The notes under the pieces: model-generated
Told to the model about the DNA's origin: nothing
What the model saw: the letters and a program-made list of their open reading frames with translations, nothing else
The model's database searches: none
DNA from: Gammaproteobacteria bacterium
Lineage (GTDB): Bacteria; Pseudomonadota; Gammaproteobacteria; GCA-001735895
Length of the DNA stretch: 32,041 bases
NCBI GenBank assembly: GCA_009937625.1
Contig: JAACFA010000003.1
Coordinates: 1 to 32,041 of the forward strand
Direction of reading: 5' to 3'
Translations under genes and position numbers: made by a program
In this document: in pieces, positions 9,314 to 18,806 of the stretch
How positions within the stretch are numbered: the first letter of the stretch is position 1
How the letters are laid out: each line of letters begins with the position of its first letter

Positions 9314-9369
9314 AGGATACTGCATGTCAACGCCTGGCAGGAAATTGCCCCCTGACAAAGGACAGAAAA

Positions 9370-10287
9370 CTGAAAAGCGCTAACCATTCATCCCGCGACC
9401 ACGCCGAAAGGTTATTTCTGGTCGCGCTCGGACAACGGGTGCGCGCCCTGCGTGACCGCAGCGGCACGACGCGTAAATCCCTGGCGCTCGCCACCGGCGT
9501 TTCGGAACGCCACCTTGCTAACCTGGAGTATGGTGAAGGCAACGTTTCGGTGCTGGTGCTGGTGCAGGTCGCAACCGCTTTAAACTGCTCGCCGGCAGAA
9601 CTGATCGGCGACTTTACCACCTGTTCGCCCGAATGGTTGATGATTCGCTCGCTACTGGAAAACCGGGACGAGCAGACGCTGCACCAGGTACGACTCGCGA
9701 TCGGCGAAATCCTGGGCAACGCGCTGGCGGATAATGGTGCCGGCTCTCGAATTGCGCTGACAGGGCTACGCGGCGCGGGTAAATCGACGCTGGGCAAGAT
9801 GCTGGCGACCGATCTCGGGTTCCCGTTTGTCGAACTCAGCCGCGAAATCGAGGGGCTCGCTGGCTGCAGCATCGCGGAAATCCAGGACCTTTACGGCAGC
9901 GAGGCTTACCGACGCTATGAACGCCGCGCGTTGGAAGAGACTGTGCGACTGCGTCCCGAGGCGGTGATCGCGACCACCGGCGGACTGGTTTCCGATCCCG
10001 ACAACTTCGAACTGCTGCTTGCCAACTGCACCACGATCTGGTTGCGGGCCAGGCCCGAAGACCATATGCAACGGGTTATCGAACAGGGCGATTTCCGTCC
10101 GATGGCAGGCTCTCCAGAGGCAATGCAGGATTTGAAAAACATCCTGGCATCGCGCGAAAATTCCTACGCCAGAGCCCAGCATCAGCTGGATACCAGCAGC
10201 AAGTCGCTGGAACTCACGTTTATCGACCTGCGTGACCTGGTTCGCGCTATCCTGCCGATAACGTCGCGCAAGGAGAATGCAGTATAA
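9370..10287 (+). CDS. boxR: BoxR-type transcriptional regulator: HTH domain fused to a shikimate-kinase-like domain
   Basis: VALGQRVRALRDRSGTTRKSLALATGVSERHLANLEYGEGNVSVLVLVQVA plus kinase-like LTGLRGAGKSTLGKMLATDLGFPFVELSREIE; frame open upstream of GTG 9439; CTG at 9370 preceded by AAAGGA with 7 nt spacing. Confidence 0.88.
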   Translation: MKSANHSSRDHAERLFLVALGQRVRALRDRSGTTRKSLALATGVSERHLANLEYGEGNVSVLVLVQVATALNCSPAELIGDFTTCSPEWLMIRSLLENRDEQTLHQVRLAIGEILGNALADNGAGSRIALTGLRGAGKSTLGKMLATDLGFPFVELSREIEGLAGCSIAEIQDLYGSEAYRRYERRALEETVRLRPEAVIATTGGLVSDPDNFELLLANCTTIWLRARPEDHMQRVIEQGDFRPMAGSPEAMQDLKNILASRENSYARAQHQLDTSSKSLELTFIDLRDLVRAILPITSRKENAV

Positions 10288-10290
10288 TGC

Positions 10291-10320
10291 TTGACCTTGA
10301 CACCGCTAAAGCAATATATT
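10291..10320 (+). promoter_or_regulatory. Candidate sigma70 promoter for boxC
   Basis: TTGACC (10291-10296), N18, TATATT (10315-10320); 38 bp before GTG start. Confidence 0.45.
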
Positions 10321-10357
10321 TCCGTTCCTTTATAAACGCCTCGCCGGAGACCCCGTC

Positions 10358-12010
10358 GTGACTGAACCCGTCGATTATCAAACCGACCCGACACGCTACA
10401 AGCACTGGAAATTACAGTTCGATGGCCCGGTTGCGACCCTGTCGGCCGATTTTGACGAAAATGCCGGGCTGCGTCCCGGCTACAAGCTCAAGCTCAACAG
10501 CTACGATCTCGGCGTCGATATCGAACTCAACGACGCAATCAACCGCATCCGTTTCGAGCATCCGGAGGTGCGGACCGTGGTTATCACCAGCCTCAAGGAC
10601 AAGGTGTTCTGTTCCGGTGCCAATATTTTCATGCTGGGCGTCAGCAGCCACGCCTGGAAAGTCAATTTCTGTAAATTCACCAATGAAACCCGCAACGGCC
10701 TCGAGGATTCATCGCAGCATAGCGGCTTGAAGTTCATCGCCGCGGTCAACGGTGCCTGCGCCGGCGGCGGTTACGAACTGGCACTGGCCTGCGACGAAAT
10801 CATCCTGGTCGACGATCGCTCGAGCGCGGTCAGCCTGCCCGAGGTGCCGCTGCTGGGCGTGTTACCGGGCACCGGGGGCCTGACGCGGGTTACCGACAAG
10901 CGCCACGTGCGCCACGACCTGGCGGATATCTTCTGCACCACCAGCGAGGGCGTTCGCGGCCAGCGCGCAAAGGACTGGCGCCTGGTGGACGAAATTGCCA
11001 GGCCCGCCGTGTTCGAACAGACGGTGCGCGAGCGCGCCGCAGCCCTGGCGGCGCACAGCGACCGACCGGCCGATGCTCGCGGCATCGCGCTGAAACCACT
11101 GCTTCGTAGCCACGAGGAAAATGCGCTGCGCTATGACCATGTCAGCGTGGAAATGGATCGCAAAGCGCGCACCGCGACCTTCGTCATCAAGTCGCCGCAG
11201 GGCGAACAGCCCGCCGACATCGCGGCGATCGAAGACGCTGCCGCCGACTGGTACCCGCTGGCGCTGGCGCGCGAGCTCGACGACGCGATCCTGTCGATGC
11301 GCACCAACGAGCTGGATCTCGGTACCTGGCTGATCAAGACCGAAGGCGATGCCGCCGCGGTGCTGGCGATAGACGCTACCCTCCTGGCGCACCGTGATCA
11401 CTGGCTGGTGCGCGAAACCATCGGCCACCTGCGGCGCACCCTGAGTCGCCTCGACGTTTCCTCACGCAGCCTGTTTGCGCTGATCGAAGAGAGCTCCTGT
11501 TTCGCCGGCAGTTTGCTGGAACTGGTGCTGGCCTGCGATCGCAGCTACCAACTCGCCCTGCCGGACGAACCGGAAGCGGCGCCCTGTATTACCGTGGGCG
11601 AAGTTAATTTCGGGCTGTATCCGATGGTAACCGGCCAGAGTCGACTGGCAAGGCGTTTCTATGACGAACAGCCGGCGCTGGACGCGGTGCGCGCAGCGGC
11701 GCAGCAGCCGCTCGATGCCGATGCCGCGTTCGAGCTCGGCCTGGTGACCAGCAACCCGGACGATCTCGACTGGGACGACGAGGTTCGTATCGCGATCGAG
11801 GAACGGGTTTCGATGTCGCCAGACGCCCTGACCGGCATGGAAGCCAACCTCCGGTTCAACGGCCAGGAAAACATGCTGACCCGGATATTCGGCCGCCTCA
11901 CCGCCTGGCAGAACTGGATTTTCCAGCGCCCCAACGCAGTCGGCGAAACCGGCGCGCTAAAAGTATACGGCACCGGCGAGAAATCACGCTTCGACTGGGA
12001 GCGAGTCTAA
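10358..12010 (+). CDS. boxC: Benzoyl-CoA-dihydrodiol lyase (BoxC)
   Basis: 550 aa crotonase-fold protein, VDYQTDPTRYKHWKLQFDGPVATL..., VFCSGANIFMLGVSSHAWKVNFCKFTNETRN; GTG start; immediately before boxB. Confidence 0.95.
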   Translation: MTEPVDYQTDPTRYKHWKLQFDGPVATLSADFDENAGLRPGYKLKLNSYDLGVDIELNDAINRIRFEHPEVRTVVITSLKDKVFCSGANIFMLGVSSHAWKVNFCKFTNETRNGLEDSSQHSGLKFIAAVNGACAGGGYELALACDEIILVDDRSSAVSLPEVPLLGVLPGTGGLTRVTDKRHVRHDLADIFCTTSEGVRGQRAKDWRLVDEIARPAVFEQTVRERAAALAAHSDRPADARGIALKPLLRSHEENALRYDHVSVEMDRKARTATFVIKSPQGEQPADIAAIEDAAADWYPLALARELDDAILSMRTNELDLGTWLIKTEGDAAAVLAIDATLLAHRDHWLVRETIGHLRRTLSRLDVSSRSLFALIEESSCFAGSLLELVLACDRSYQLALPDEPEAAPCITVGEVNFGLYPMVTGQSRLARRFYDEQPALDAVRAAAQQPLDADAAFELGLVTSNPDDLDWDDEVRIAIEERVSMSPDALTGMEANLRFNGQENMLTRIFGRLTAWQNWIFQRPNAVGETGALKVYGTGEKSRFDWERV

Positions 12011-12030
12011 ATTACCCCTGGAGAGAGCTA

Positions 12031-13458
12031 ATGTCCTCGATCGATTACAACGAGAAGATTCCGAACAACGTCGACCTCGCCGGAGATCGCGCGCTCAGGC
12101 GCGCGCTCGAACACTGGCAGCCGAACTACCTCGAATGGTGGCAGGATATGGGACCAGACGGATCGCAGAATTTCGACGTCTACCTGCGGACCGCGGTCAG
12201 CGTCGACCAGGAAGGCTGGGCACAGTTCGGCCACGTAAAAATGCCCGATTATCGCTGGGGCATTTTCCTGAACCCGGAAAAGCCCGACCGCAGGATTCAC
12301 TTCGGCGATCACAAGGGCGAGGACGCCTGGCAGTCGGTTCCGGGAGAATACCGTGCCAACCTGCGCCGCATCATCGTTACCCAGGGCGACACCGAACCGG
12401 CTTCGGTCGAGCAACAGCGGCACCTGGGCCTGACCGCACCGAGCATGTACGACCTGCGCAACCTGTTCCAGGTCAATGTCGAGGAAGGGCGCCACCTGTG
12501 GGCGATGGTATACCTGCTGCACAAGTATTTCGGCCGTGACGGCCGCGAAGAAGGCGAAGCCCTGCTCGAGCGCCGCAGCGGCGAAGAGGACAATCCGCGG
12601 ATTCTGCAGGCGTTCAACGAAAGAACGCCGGACTGGCTCGCGTTCTTCATGTTTACCTATTTCACCGACCGCGACGGCAAGTACCAGCTGCACGCGCTGT
12701 CCGAATCGAGTTTCGATCCGCTGGCGCGCACCACCCGTTTCATGCTGACCGAGGAAGCGCATCATATGTTCGTCGGCGAGACCGGCGTTGCGCGCATCAT
12801 AGAGCGTACCTGCAATGTCATGAACGACCTCAAGACCGATGATCCGGCGACCCTGCGCGCCGCCGGCGTCATCGACCTGCCGACCATCCAGCGCTACCTG
12901 AATTTTCATTTCAGCGTCACGGTAGACCTGTTCGGCGCCGACGAATCGAGCAACGCGGCAACTTTTTACTCGACCGGGCTCAAGGGCCGCTATGCCGAAA
13001 GCAAGCGCAAGGACGACCACGTGCTCAAGAACGATAGCTACATGGTGCTGCAACTGCGCGACGGCAAGCTGCTCGAGAAAGAAGTTCCGATGCTCAACGC
13101 CCTGAACGAAGTGCTGCGAGACGATTACATTCGCGAGGCCGCTTCCGGCGTCAAGCGCTGGAACCGGGTGATCGCCAAGGCCGGCCTGCCCTTCGAGTTG
13201 AGCGTTCCGCACAAGGCCTTCCATCGCAAAATCGGCTCGCTCGCCGGTTCTTTTATCAGTCCAGACGGCGAGGTGCTGACGCGGGAACAGTGGCAGCAGC
13301 GCGAGAGTCAATGGCTGCCCAGCAGCGACGACCGCGAGTATGTCGCCAGCCTGATGGGACGGGTCGTCGAGCCGGGCAAATTCGCCAACTGGATCGCGCC
13401 CCCGGCAATCGGCATCAACCAGCAGCCGATCGATTTCGAGTACATCCGCTTCAACTAG
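12031..13458 (+). CDS. boxB: Benzoyl-CoA 2,3-epoxidase subunit B (BoxB), di-iron oxygenase
   Basis: 475 aa; IDYNEKIPNNVDLAGDRALRRALEHWQPNYLEWWQDMGPDG, LTEEAHHMFVGETG. Confidence 0.95.
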   Translation: MSSIDYNEKIPNNVDLAGDRALRRALEHWQPNYLEWWQDMGPDGSQNFDVYLRTAVSVDQEGWAQFGHVKMPDYRWGIFLNPEKPDRRIHFGDHKGEDAWQSVPGEYRANLRRIIVTQGDTEPASVEQQRHLGLTAPSMYDLRNLFQVNVEEGRHLWAMVYLLHKYFGRDGREEGEALLERRSGEEDNPRILQAFNERTPDWLAFFMFTYFTDRDGKYQLHALSESSFDPLARTTRFMLTEEAHHMFVGETGVARIIERTCNVMNDLKTDDPATLRAAGVIDLPTIQRYLNFHFSVTVDLFGADESSNAATFYSTGLKGRYAESKRKDDHVLKNDSYMVLQLRDGKLLEKEVPMLNALNEVLRDDYIREAASGVKRWNRVIAKAGLPFELSVPHKAFHRKIGSLAGSFISPDGEVLTREQWQQRESQWLPSSDDREYVASLMGRVVEPGKFANWIAPPAIGINQQPIDFEYIRFN

Positions 13459-13586
13459 TCGCAGACCGGGTCGACAGCGTCACCGCATTCGATTTACTAT
13501 CATCGCGGTGTCGATCCGATATTGCCTGGAGCGTATTCCGGCGATGATCTGATCCCAGACTATTGCCGCTACCCGGAGGCTTATCA

Positions 13587-14378
13587 ATGAGCGAATCAAT
13601 CCTCGAAATCAGTCAGCGCGGTACGGGCGTGGCGCAGATTACGATGTCACGACCCGACGTGTTCAACGCGTTCGACGAGGCCATGATCGGCGAACTCGAT
13701 GCGGCATTCGATACGCTCATTGCGGACGACTCGGTGCGCGTCGTCGTGCTCGCCGGTGCGGGCAAGCATTTCAGCGCCGGCGCCGACCTGCAGTGGATGC
13801 GGCGCGCCAGCGAAGCGTCGGTCGAATGGAACCTCGAGGACGCCCGCCGCTTCGCGTCGATGCTGGGCAAGATCGACAGCTGTCCGAAGCCGACGGTGGC
13901 GCGCATACAGGGCGCGGCGCTGGGCGGTGGCGTCGGACTGTTATGTGCCTGCGATATCGCAATCGCGGCAGACAACGCCAGTTTCGCGGTCAGCGAAGCC
14001 CGGTTCGGCATCCTGCCCGCCGTAATCGGCCCGTACCTGATCAACGCCGTGGGCCGACGCCACGCCCGCCGCCTGGCGCTGACGATGGCCCGCATCGGCG
14101 CGAGCGAAGCCCTTGCGCTCGGGCTGGTGCACCAGGTCGCGAACCTCGATGAACTGGATGCCGCAGTGGATGCGACCCTGGGCGAATTGTTGACCGGAGG
14201 CCCGCTTGCGCAAAGCGAGATCAAGGCGCTGTTCGCCCGGCTCGAGGTCGGACCGGTAACCGAGGAAGTGCGCGAACTGACGGCGCAGACCATCAGCCGG
14301 GTGCGCGGCAGCGACGAGGCGCGCGAAGGTTTTGCCGCGTTTCTCGACAAGCGTCCGGCGAACTGGGTACCCGAATGA
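13587..14378 (+). CDS. Enoyl-CoA hydratase/isomerase family protein
   Basis: Crotonase motifs HFSAGADLQWM and GAALGGGVGLLCACDIAIA; GGAGG ahead of ATG 13587. Confidence 0.88.
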   Translation: MSESILEISQRGTGVAQITMSRPDVFNAFDEAMIGELDAAFDTLIADDSVRVVVLAGAGKHFSAGADLQWMRRASEASVEWNLEDARRFASMLGKIDSCPKPTVARIQGAALGGGVGLLCACDIAIAADNASFAVSEARFGILPAVIGPYLINAVGRRHARRLALTMARIGASEALALGLVHQVANLDELDAAVDATLGELLTGGPLAQSEIKALFARLEVGPVTEEVRELTAQTISRVRGSDEAREGFAAFLDKRPANWVPE

Positions 14379-15892
14379 GCGAAGCACCCGACATCAACAG
14401 CGTGTTAGTCGTCGGCGCCGGCATCATGGGCAGCGGTATCGCCCAGGTGGCGGCGCAGTCGGGCCACCCGGTGCTGCTGTTCGACAACAGGCCGGGCGCC
14501 GCGGTCGACGCCAGGGCAGCCCTGCAGGCCACCTTCGACAAGCTGGTCGCGAAAGGCAAGTTCAGCGACGATTTCGCGCGCAAGGCCCTGTCGGCGATCA
14601 CCCCTGTCGAATCGCTGGAAGCGGCCGCCACGGTCGACCTCGTGGTCGAAGCCGTGATCGAGGACATCGAAATCAAGCGGGGGCTGTTCCGACAGCTCGA
14701 GGATATCGTCGGCGAGGACTGCATCCTGGCAACCAATACTTCCTCGATCTCGGTAACCGCCCTTGCCAACGGGCTGCGGTACCCCGAACGCCTGGTGGGC
14801 ATGCATTTTTTCAACCCGGTGGCCCTGATGAAACTGGTCGAGGTCGTTTCCGGCCTGCAGACTTCGTCGGCGGTCGCCGAATCGATCCAGAATTTGGCAA
14901 AGAGCTGGGACAAGGTTCCGGTCCACGCCCGCTCGACCCCGGGATTTATCGTCAACCGCATCGCGCGCCCGTTTTACGCCGAAACCCTGGCGCTGCTGCA
15001 GGAACGGGCGGCGACACCGGGCCTGCTCGACGCCTGCCTGCGCGGCGCCGGCTTTCGCATGGGGCCCTGTGAACTAATGGACCTGATCGGTCACGATACC
15101 AATTTCTCGGTGACGCGCTCGGTGTACGAGGCGAACTTCTTCGACAAGCGTTATGCGCCGTCGCCGGTGCAGCAGGAGCTGGTCGACGGCGGCCTGCTGG
15201 GACGCAAGAGCGGGCGGGGCTTTTATGACTATAGCGCCGACGAAAAGCCGGGCGTGGTGGAGTATCCCGCACCTGCCGCAGCGCCCTCCTTTGACAGCCT
15301 GGCGGTGCGCGGCCGGGGGCCGATCGCGGAGCGCATCGCCCGGGCGTTGCTACAGCATGGCTTGCGCTTCGAACGTATCCACGATAGCAAATGGGTCGGG
15401 CTGCAGGTCGACAGCGCCAGGCTGCGTCTGACCGACGGACGCTGCGCCAGCGAACTGGGCCGTGACGTGGCGGTGTTCGATCTGCCGTTGACCGACGAAG
15501 CGGGTACGGTACTGGCCTGGAGCCATGCCGGACGCGCCGCGGAGCAATGGGTTGCCGGCGCTCCCGACTGGCTGGCGCTGATCGGTTTCGTGCCGCAGCG
15601 CATCGCCGATACCCCGGGGCTGGTGGTCGCGCGTACCATCGCAATGCTGATCAACGAGGCGGCGGATGCCGTGCAGCAGGGCGTTTGCAGCGAAACCGGG
15701 GCCAATGACGCGATGAAGCTCGGTGTAAACTACCCCGCCGGGCCGTTCGAGTGGCTGGCACAATGGCACTCTTCCGCCGTCGTTGCCTTGCTGGATCGAC
15801 TGGACGATTTTTACCGGGGCGAACGTTATCGTGTCAGCCCGTGGCTGCGACATCACGCGTGGCGAAAGTCGTCGGGCCCGGCGGGCGCCTGA
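14375..15892 (+). CDS. 3-hydroxyacyl-CoA dehydrogenase (PaaH/PaaC-like)
   Basis: VVGAGIMGSGIAQVAAQSG, LVGMHFFNPVALMKLVEVV, C-terminal FYRGERYRVSPWLRHHA; ATGA overlap with upstream gene. Confidence 0.9.
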   Translation: MSEAPDINSVLVVGAGIMGSGIAQVAAQSGHPVLLFDNRPGAAVDARAALQATFDKLVAKGKFSDDFARKALSAITPVESLEAAATVDLVVEAVIEDIEIKRGLFRQLEDIVGEDCILATNTSSISVTALANGLRYPERLVGMHFFNPVALMKLVEVVSGLQTSSAVAESIQNLAKSWDKVPVHARSTPGFIVNRIARPFYAETLALLQERAATPGLLDACLRGAGFRMGPCELMDLIGHDTNFSVTRSVYEANFFDKRYAPSPVQQELVDGGLLGRKSGRGFYDYSADEKPGVVEYPAPAAAPSFDSLAVRGRGPIAERIARALLQHGLRFERIHDSKWVGLQVDSARLRLTDGRCASELGRDVAVFDLPLTDEAGTVLAWSHAGRAAEQWVAGAPDWLALIGFVPQRIADTPGLVVARTIAMLINEAADAVQQGVCSETGANDAMKLGVNYPAGPFEWLAQWHSSAVVALLDRLDDFYRGERYRVSPWLRHHAWRKSSGPAGA

Positions 15893-15897
15893 AACGC

Positions 15898-16347
15898 ATG
15901 AAGTTCGACGAGTTCAAAGCCGGGCAGATTATCGACGCGGGTCCCTACCGGGTCAGCGCCGAGGAAATCATCGAATTTGCGCGGCAGTACGATCCACAGT
16001 GGTTCCATACCGATCCACGCGCGGCCGCGCAGGGGCGCTTCGATGGCCTGATTGCGAGCGGCTGGCATACCTGCGGCATCGCGATGCGCCTGATTGTCGA
16101 TGCGGTGTTAACCGGATCGGAATCCTTCGCCTCTCCCGGTCTGGAATACGTGAAATGGCCGACACCGGTGCGCCCCGGCGATCGCCTGTCGCTGCGCGCC
16201 ACGGTGCTGGAAACGCGCCGCGCGTCGAAATCCCCGGAGCTCGGCATACTGCGCTGGCGCTGGCACCTGCTAAACCAGGACGAGGTCGAGGTGCTCGAAC
16301 TCGAGGCAACCAGTTTTTTTGATCTTTCAGCAGAGCAATCATCATGA
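15898..16347 (+). CDS. MaoC-like dehydratase/hydratase (hotdog fold)
   Basis: MKFDEFKAGQIIDAGPYRVSAEEIIEFARQYDPQWFHTDPRAAAQGRFDGLIASGWHT; internal ATG 15898 chosen. Confidence 0.85.
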   Translation: MKFDEFKAGQIIDAGPYRVSAEEIIEFARQYDPQWFHTDPRAAAQGRFDGLIASGWHTCGIAMRLIVDAVLTGSESFASPGLEYVKWPTPVRPGDRLSLRATVLETRRASKSPELGILRWRWHLLNQDEVEVLELEATSFFDLSAEQSS

Positions 16348-17546
16348 ACCAGGCTTATATTTGCGACGCGATACGAACGCCGATCGGCCGCTATGGCGGC
16401 GCCCTGTCGCTGCTGCGCACCGACGACCTCGGCGCGCTGCCGATCAAGGCGCTGATGGCGCGCAATCCCGATGTCGACTGGCAGGCCGTCAGCGATGTGA
16501 TTTACGGCTGCGCCAACCAGGCCGGCGAGGATAATCGCAACGTCGCCCGCATGTCGGCACTGCTCGCGGGACTACCGCAGGAAGTGCCGGCAAGCACGGT
16601 CAACCGCCTCTGCGGCTCGGGCATGGACGCGGTCGGCAGCGCGGCACGGGCCATCAAGAGCGGCGAAGCCCAGTTGATGATTGCCGGCGGCGTGGAGAGC
16701 ATGAGCCGCGCGCCGTTCGTGATGCCGAAGGCCGAGGCGGCTTTCAGCCGTGATAACGCGATTTACGACACCACCCTGGGCTGGCGTTTCATCAATCCTT
16801 TGATGCAGCAACGGTACGGCACGGATTCGATGCCGGAGACCGCGGAAAACGTCGCCTCCGATTATCATATCGAGCGCGAAGCGCAGGACCGCATGGCGCT
16901 GCGCTCGCAGCAAAACGCCGCAAGCGCAATCGAGTCCGGCTTCTTCGTCCAGGAAATTACCCCGGTTAGAGTACCGCAACGCAAGGGTGATCCGACAATT
17001 GTCGACCTCGACGAACACCCGCGCGCAACCACGCTGAAAAAGCTGGCGAGCCTGCGCCCCATCGTGCGCGCAGACGGCAGCGTCACCGCGGGCAACGCTT
17101 CCGGCATCAACGACGGTGCCTGCGCCCTGCTGCTGGCCGACGAGCCAGGTGCCGCCAGGCACGGCCTGACTCCCCGCGCCCGCGTGCTCGGCATGGCGAC
17201 TGCGGGGCTGGCGCCACGAATCATGGGCATGGGCCCGGCACCGGCCTCGCGCAAGGTGCTCGAACAGACCGGGCTGACGCTCGAGCAAATGGACGTCATC
17301 GAATTGAACGAGGCTTTTGCCGCCCAGGGCCTGGCGGTACTGCGCGATCTTGGTCTGGCCGATGACGACGAACGCGTCAATCCCAACGGTGGTGCGATCG
17401 CGCTCGGCCATCCGCTCGGTGCCAGCGGCGCGCGGCTGGTGACTACCGCAGTCAACCAGCTGCATCACGGCGGTGGACGTTACGCCCTGTGCACCATGTG
17501 TATCGGCGTCGGCCAGGGTATCGCTGTCGTCATCGAACGAGTTTGA
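16344..17546 (+). CDS. pcaF: 3-oxoadipyl-CoA thiolase
   Basis: 400 aa; VNRLCGSGMDAVGSAARAI, RPIVRADGSVTAGNASGINDGA, GGAIALGHPLGASGARLV, CTMCIGVGQGIA. Confidence 0.92.
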   Translation: MNQAYICDAIRTPIGRYGGALSLLRTDDLGALPIKALMARNPDVDWQAVSDVIYGCANQAGEDNRNVARMSALLAGLPQEVPASTVNRLCGSGMDAVGSAARAIKSGEAQLMIAGGVESMSRAPFVMPKAEAAFSRDNAIYDTTLGWRFINPLMQQRYGTDSMPETAENVASDYHIEREAQDRMALRSQQNAASAIESGFFVQEITPVRVPQRKGDPTIVDLDEHPRATTLKKLASLRPIVRADGSVTAGNASGINDGACALLLADEPGAARHGLTPRARVLGMATAGLAPRIMGMGPAPASRKVLEQTGLTLEQMDVIELNEAFAAQGLAVLRDLGLADDDERVNPNGGAIALGHPLGASGARLVTTAVNQLHHGGGRYALCTMCIGVGQGIAVVIERV

Positions 17547-17556
17547 CTTCTCGCAG

Positions 17557-17617
17557 CATGCCAGCCTTTTCTGCCCTGATGTTTCCTGCTCAACGAAGCA
17601 ACCTGGCGGCTGGCATG
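17557..17617 (+). repeat. Perfect 10 bp inverted repeat in the leader of the MFS gene
   Basis: CATGCCAGCC (17557-17566) ... 41 nt ... GGCTGGCATG (17608-17617). Confidence 0.8.
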
Positions 17618-17634
17618 ACCAACCATTCCCGCTC

Positions 17635-18801
17635 ATGAACGAAACCAACTGGGCTCGGGTCTGGGTAGCCTTCCTGGCGGGCTGCATCGGCGCGTTCCAG
17701 ATCGGCAAGACCTTCGCGTCGCTGACGCTGATTATCGAGGAGCTTGGCCTGAGCCTGATCCAGGCCGGATTGATACTTTCCCTGTTCAGCCTGATCGCGG
17801 CCTTCGCCGGCGCCGCCTTCGGCTTACTGTCGGACCGCATCGGGCATTTACGCACCGCGCTCACCGGGCTGAGCGTGTCGGCCGGCGGCGCGTTTCTCGG
17901 CGCTACCGCCGCCGGCGTGGAGGTGTTGCTGGTGTCGCGCCTGATCGAGGGTTTCGGGTTTATCCTGGCGATCGTGGCCCTGCCCTCGCTAATCAGCGGC
18001 TCGGCCAGCGACCGCAACCGGCCGCTGGCAATGGGCCTGTGGGGCGCGTTCATGCCGGCGGGAATCGGCGCCTCGATGGTGCTAACCCCGGTGCTGCTGG
18101 AGTGGCACGGCTGGCGCGGCCTGTGGAACGATATCGGGCTCGTCATCCTGCTCTGGGGCCTGGTCCTGTATATCACGTTCCGGAGCGCCGATGACAAAAC
18201 CGGCATTCGGCTCAGCACCTCCGAATTTATCGCCAGCGTAATGCGCCTGGGGCCGTTGCTGGTGGTCGCGGGTTTCGTTTGTTACTCCAGCCTGTACCAG
18301 TCGCTAACCGCTTTCCTGCCGACCATACTGGCTACCGAGTACGGCGTGACGCTCGCCCGTTCAGCCCATCTCGGCGCACTGGTCGTGGTCGCCAACGTGG
18401 TCGGCAACCTGGCCGCCGGCTGGCTAATCGGTCGCGGTTTCATCCCGTGGAAGCTCTTGACTCTATCGTTCCTGGCGATGGGAATCTGTGCCACGCTGGT
18501 ATTTTCCGGTTTCAGCGAACCGCTCGTAAAAACCCTCGCAGGTATTCTGTTCTCCGCGTTTGGCGGCATTTTCCCGGGCACCGCCTTTGTGCTGGCGGCG
18601 CGCTACTCGGTGAAGCCCTCGCACATGGCGCTGATGGCCGGATTCATGTTACAGGGCGCCGGCATCGGACAGACTATCGGGCCGCTGATGGTAAGTTCGG
18701 TGGTCGAGTTTTCCGGCAACTGGGATTTCGCCAACCTGGTCGTCGTCGGTATGGCCGGGATCGGCCTGACCTGCGCCCTGCTGCTGCGTAAGCGCACCTG
18801 A
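17635..18801 (+). CDS. MFS transporter (CynX/NimT-like), candidate aromatic acid permease
   Basis: 12-TM-like protein starting MNETNWARVWVAFLAGCIGAF; LLSDRIGHLR MFS loop motif. Confidence 0.8.
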   Translation: MNETNWARVWVAFLAGCIGAFQIGKTFASLTLIIEELGLSLIQAGLILSLFSLIAAFAGAAFGLLSDRIGHLRTALTGLSVSAGGAFLGATAAGVEVLLVSRLIEGFGFILAIVALPSLISGSASDRNRPLAMGLWGAFMPAGIGASMVLTPVLLEWHGWRGLWNDIGLVILLWGLVLYITFRSADDKTGIRLSTSEFIASVMRLGPLLVVAGFVCYSSLYQSLTAFLPTILATEYGVTLARSAHLGALVVVANVVGNLAAGWLIGRGFIPWKLLTLSFLAMGICATLVFSGFSEPLVKTLAGILFSAFGGIFPGTAFVLAARYSVKPSHMALMAGFMLQGAGIGQTIGPLMVSSVVEFSGNWDFANLVVVGMAGIGLTCALLLRKRT

Positions 18802-18806
18802 CCGAA

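Noticed and set aside
12028-13311. 427 aa antisense ORF over boxB
   Set aside because: boxB on the + strand is unambiguous; the antisense translation matches no family I recognise.
13481-13510. CACCGC-N18-GCGGTG inverted repeat between boxB and the enoyl-CoA hydratase gene
   Set aside because: Short arms with a long loop in GC-rich DNA and no T-tract; not enough to call a terminator or attenuator.
16572-18218. 548 aa antisense ORF across pcaF and the MFS gene
   Set aside because: Spans two well-supported genes and the intergenic leader; no motifs; GC-rich artefact.
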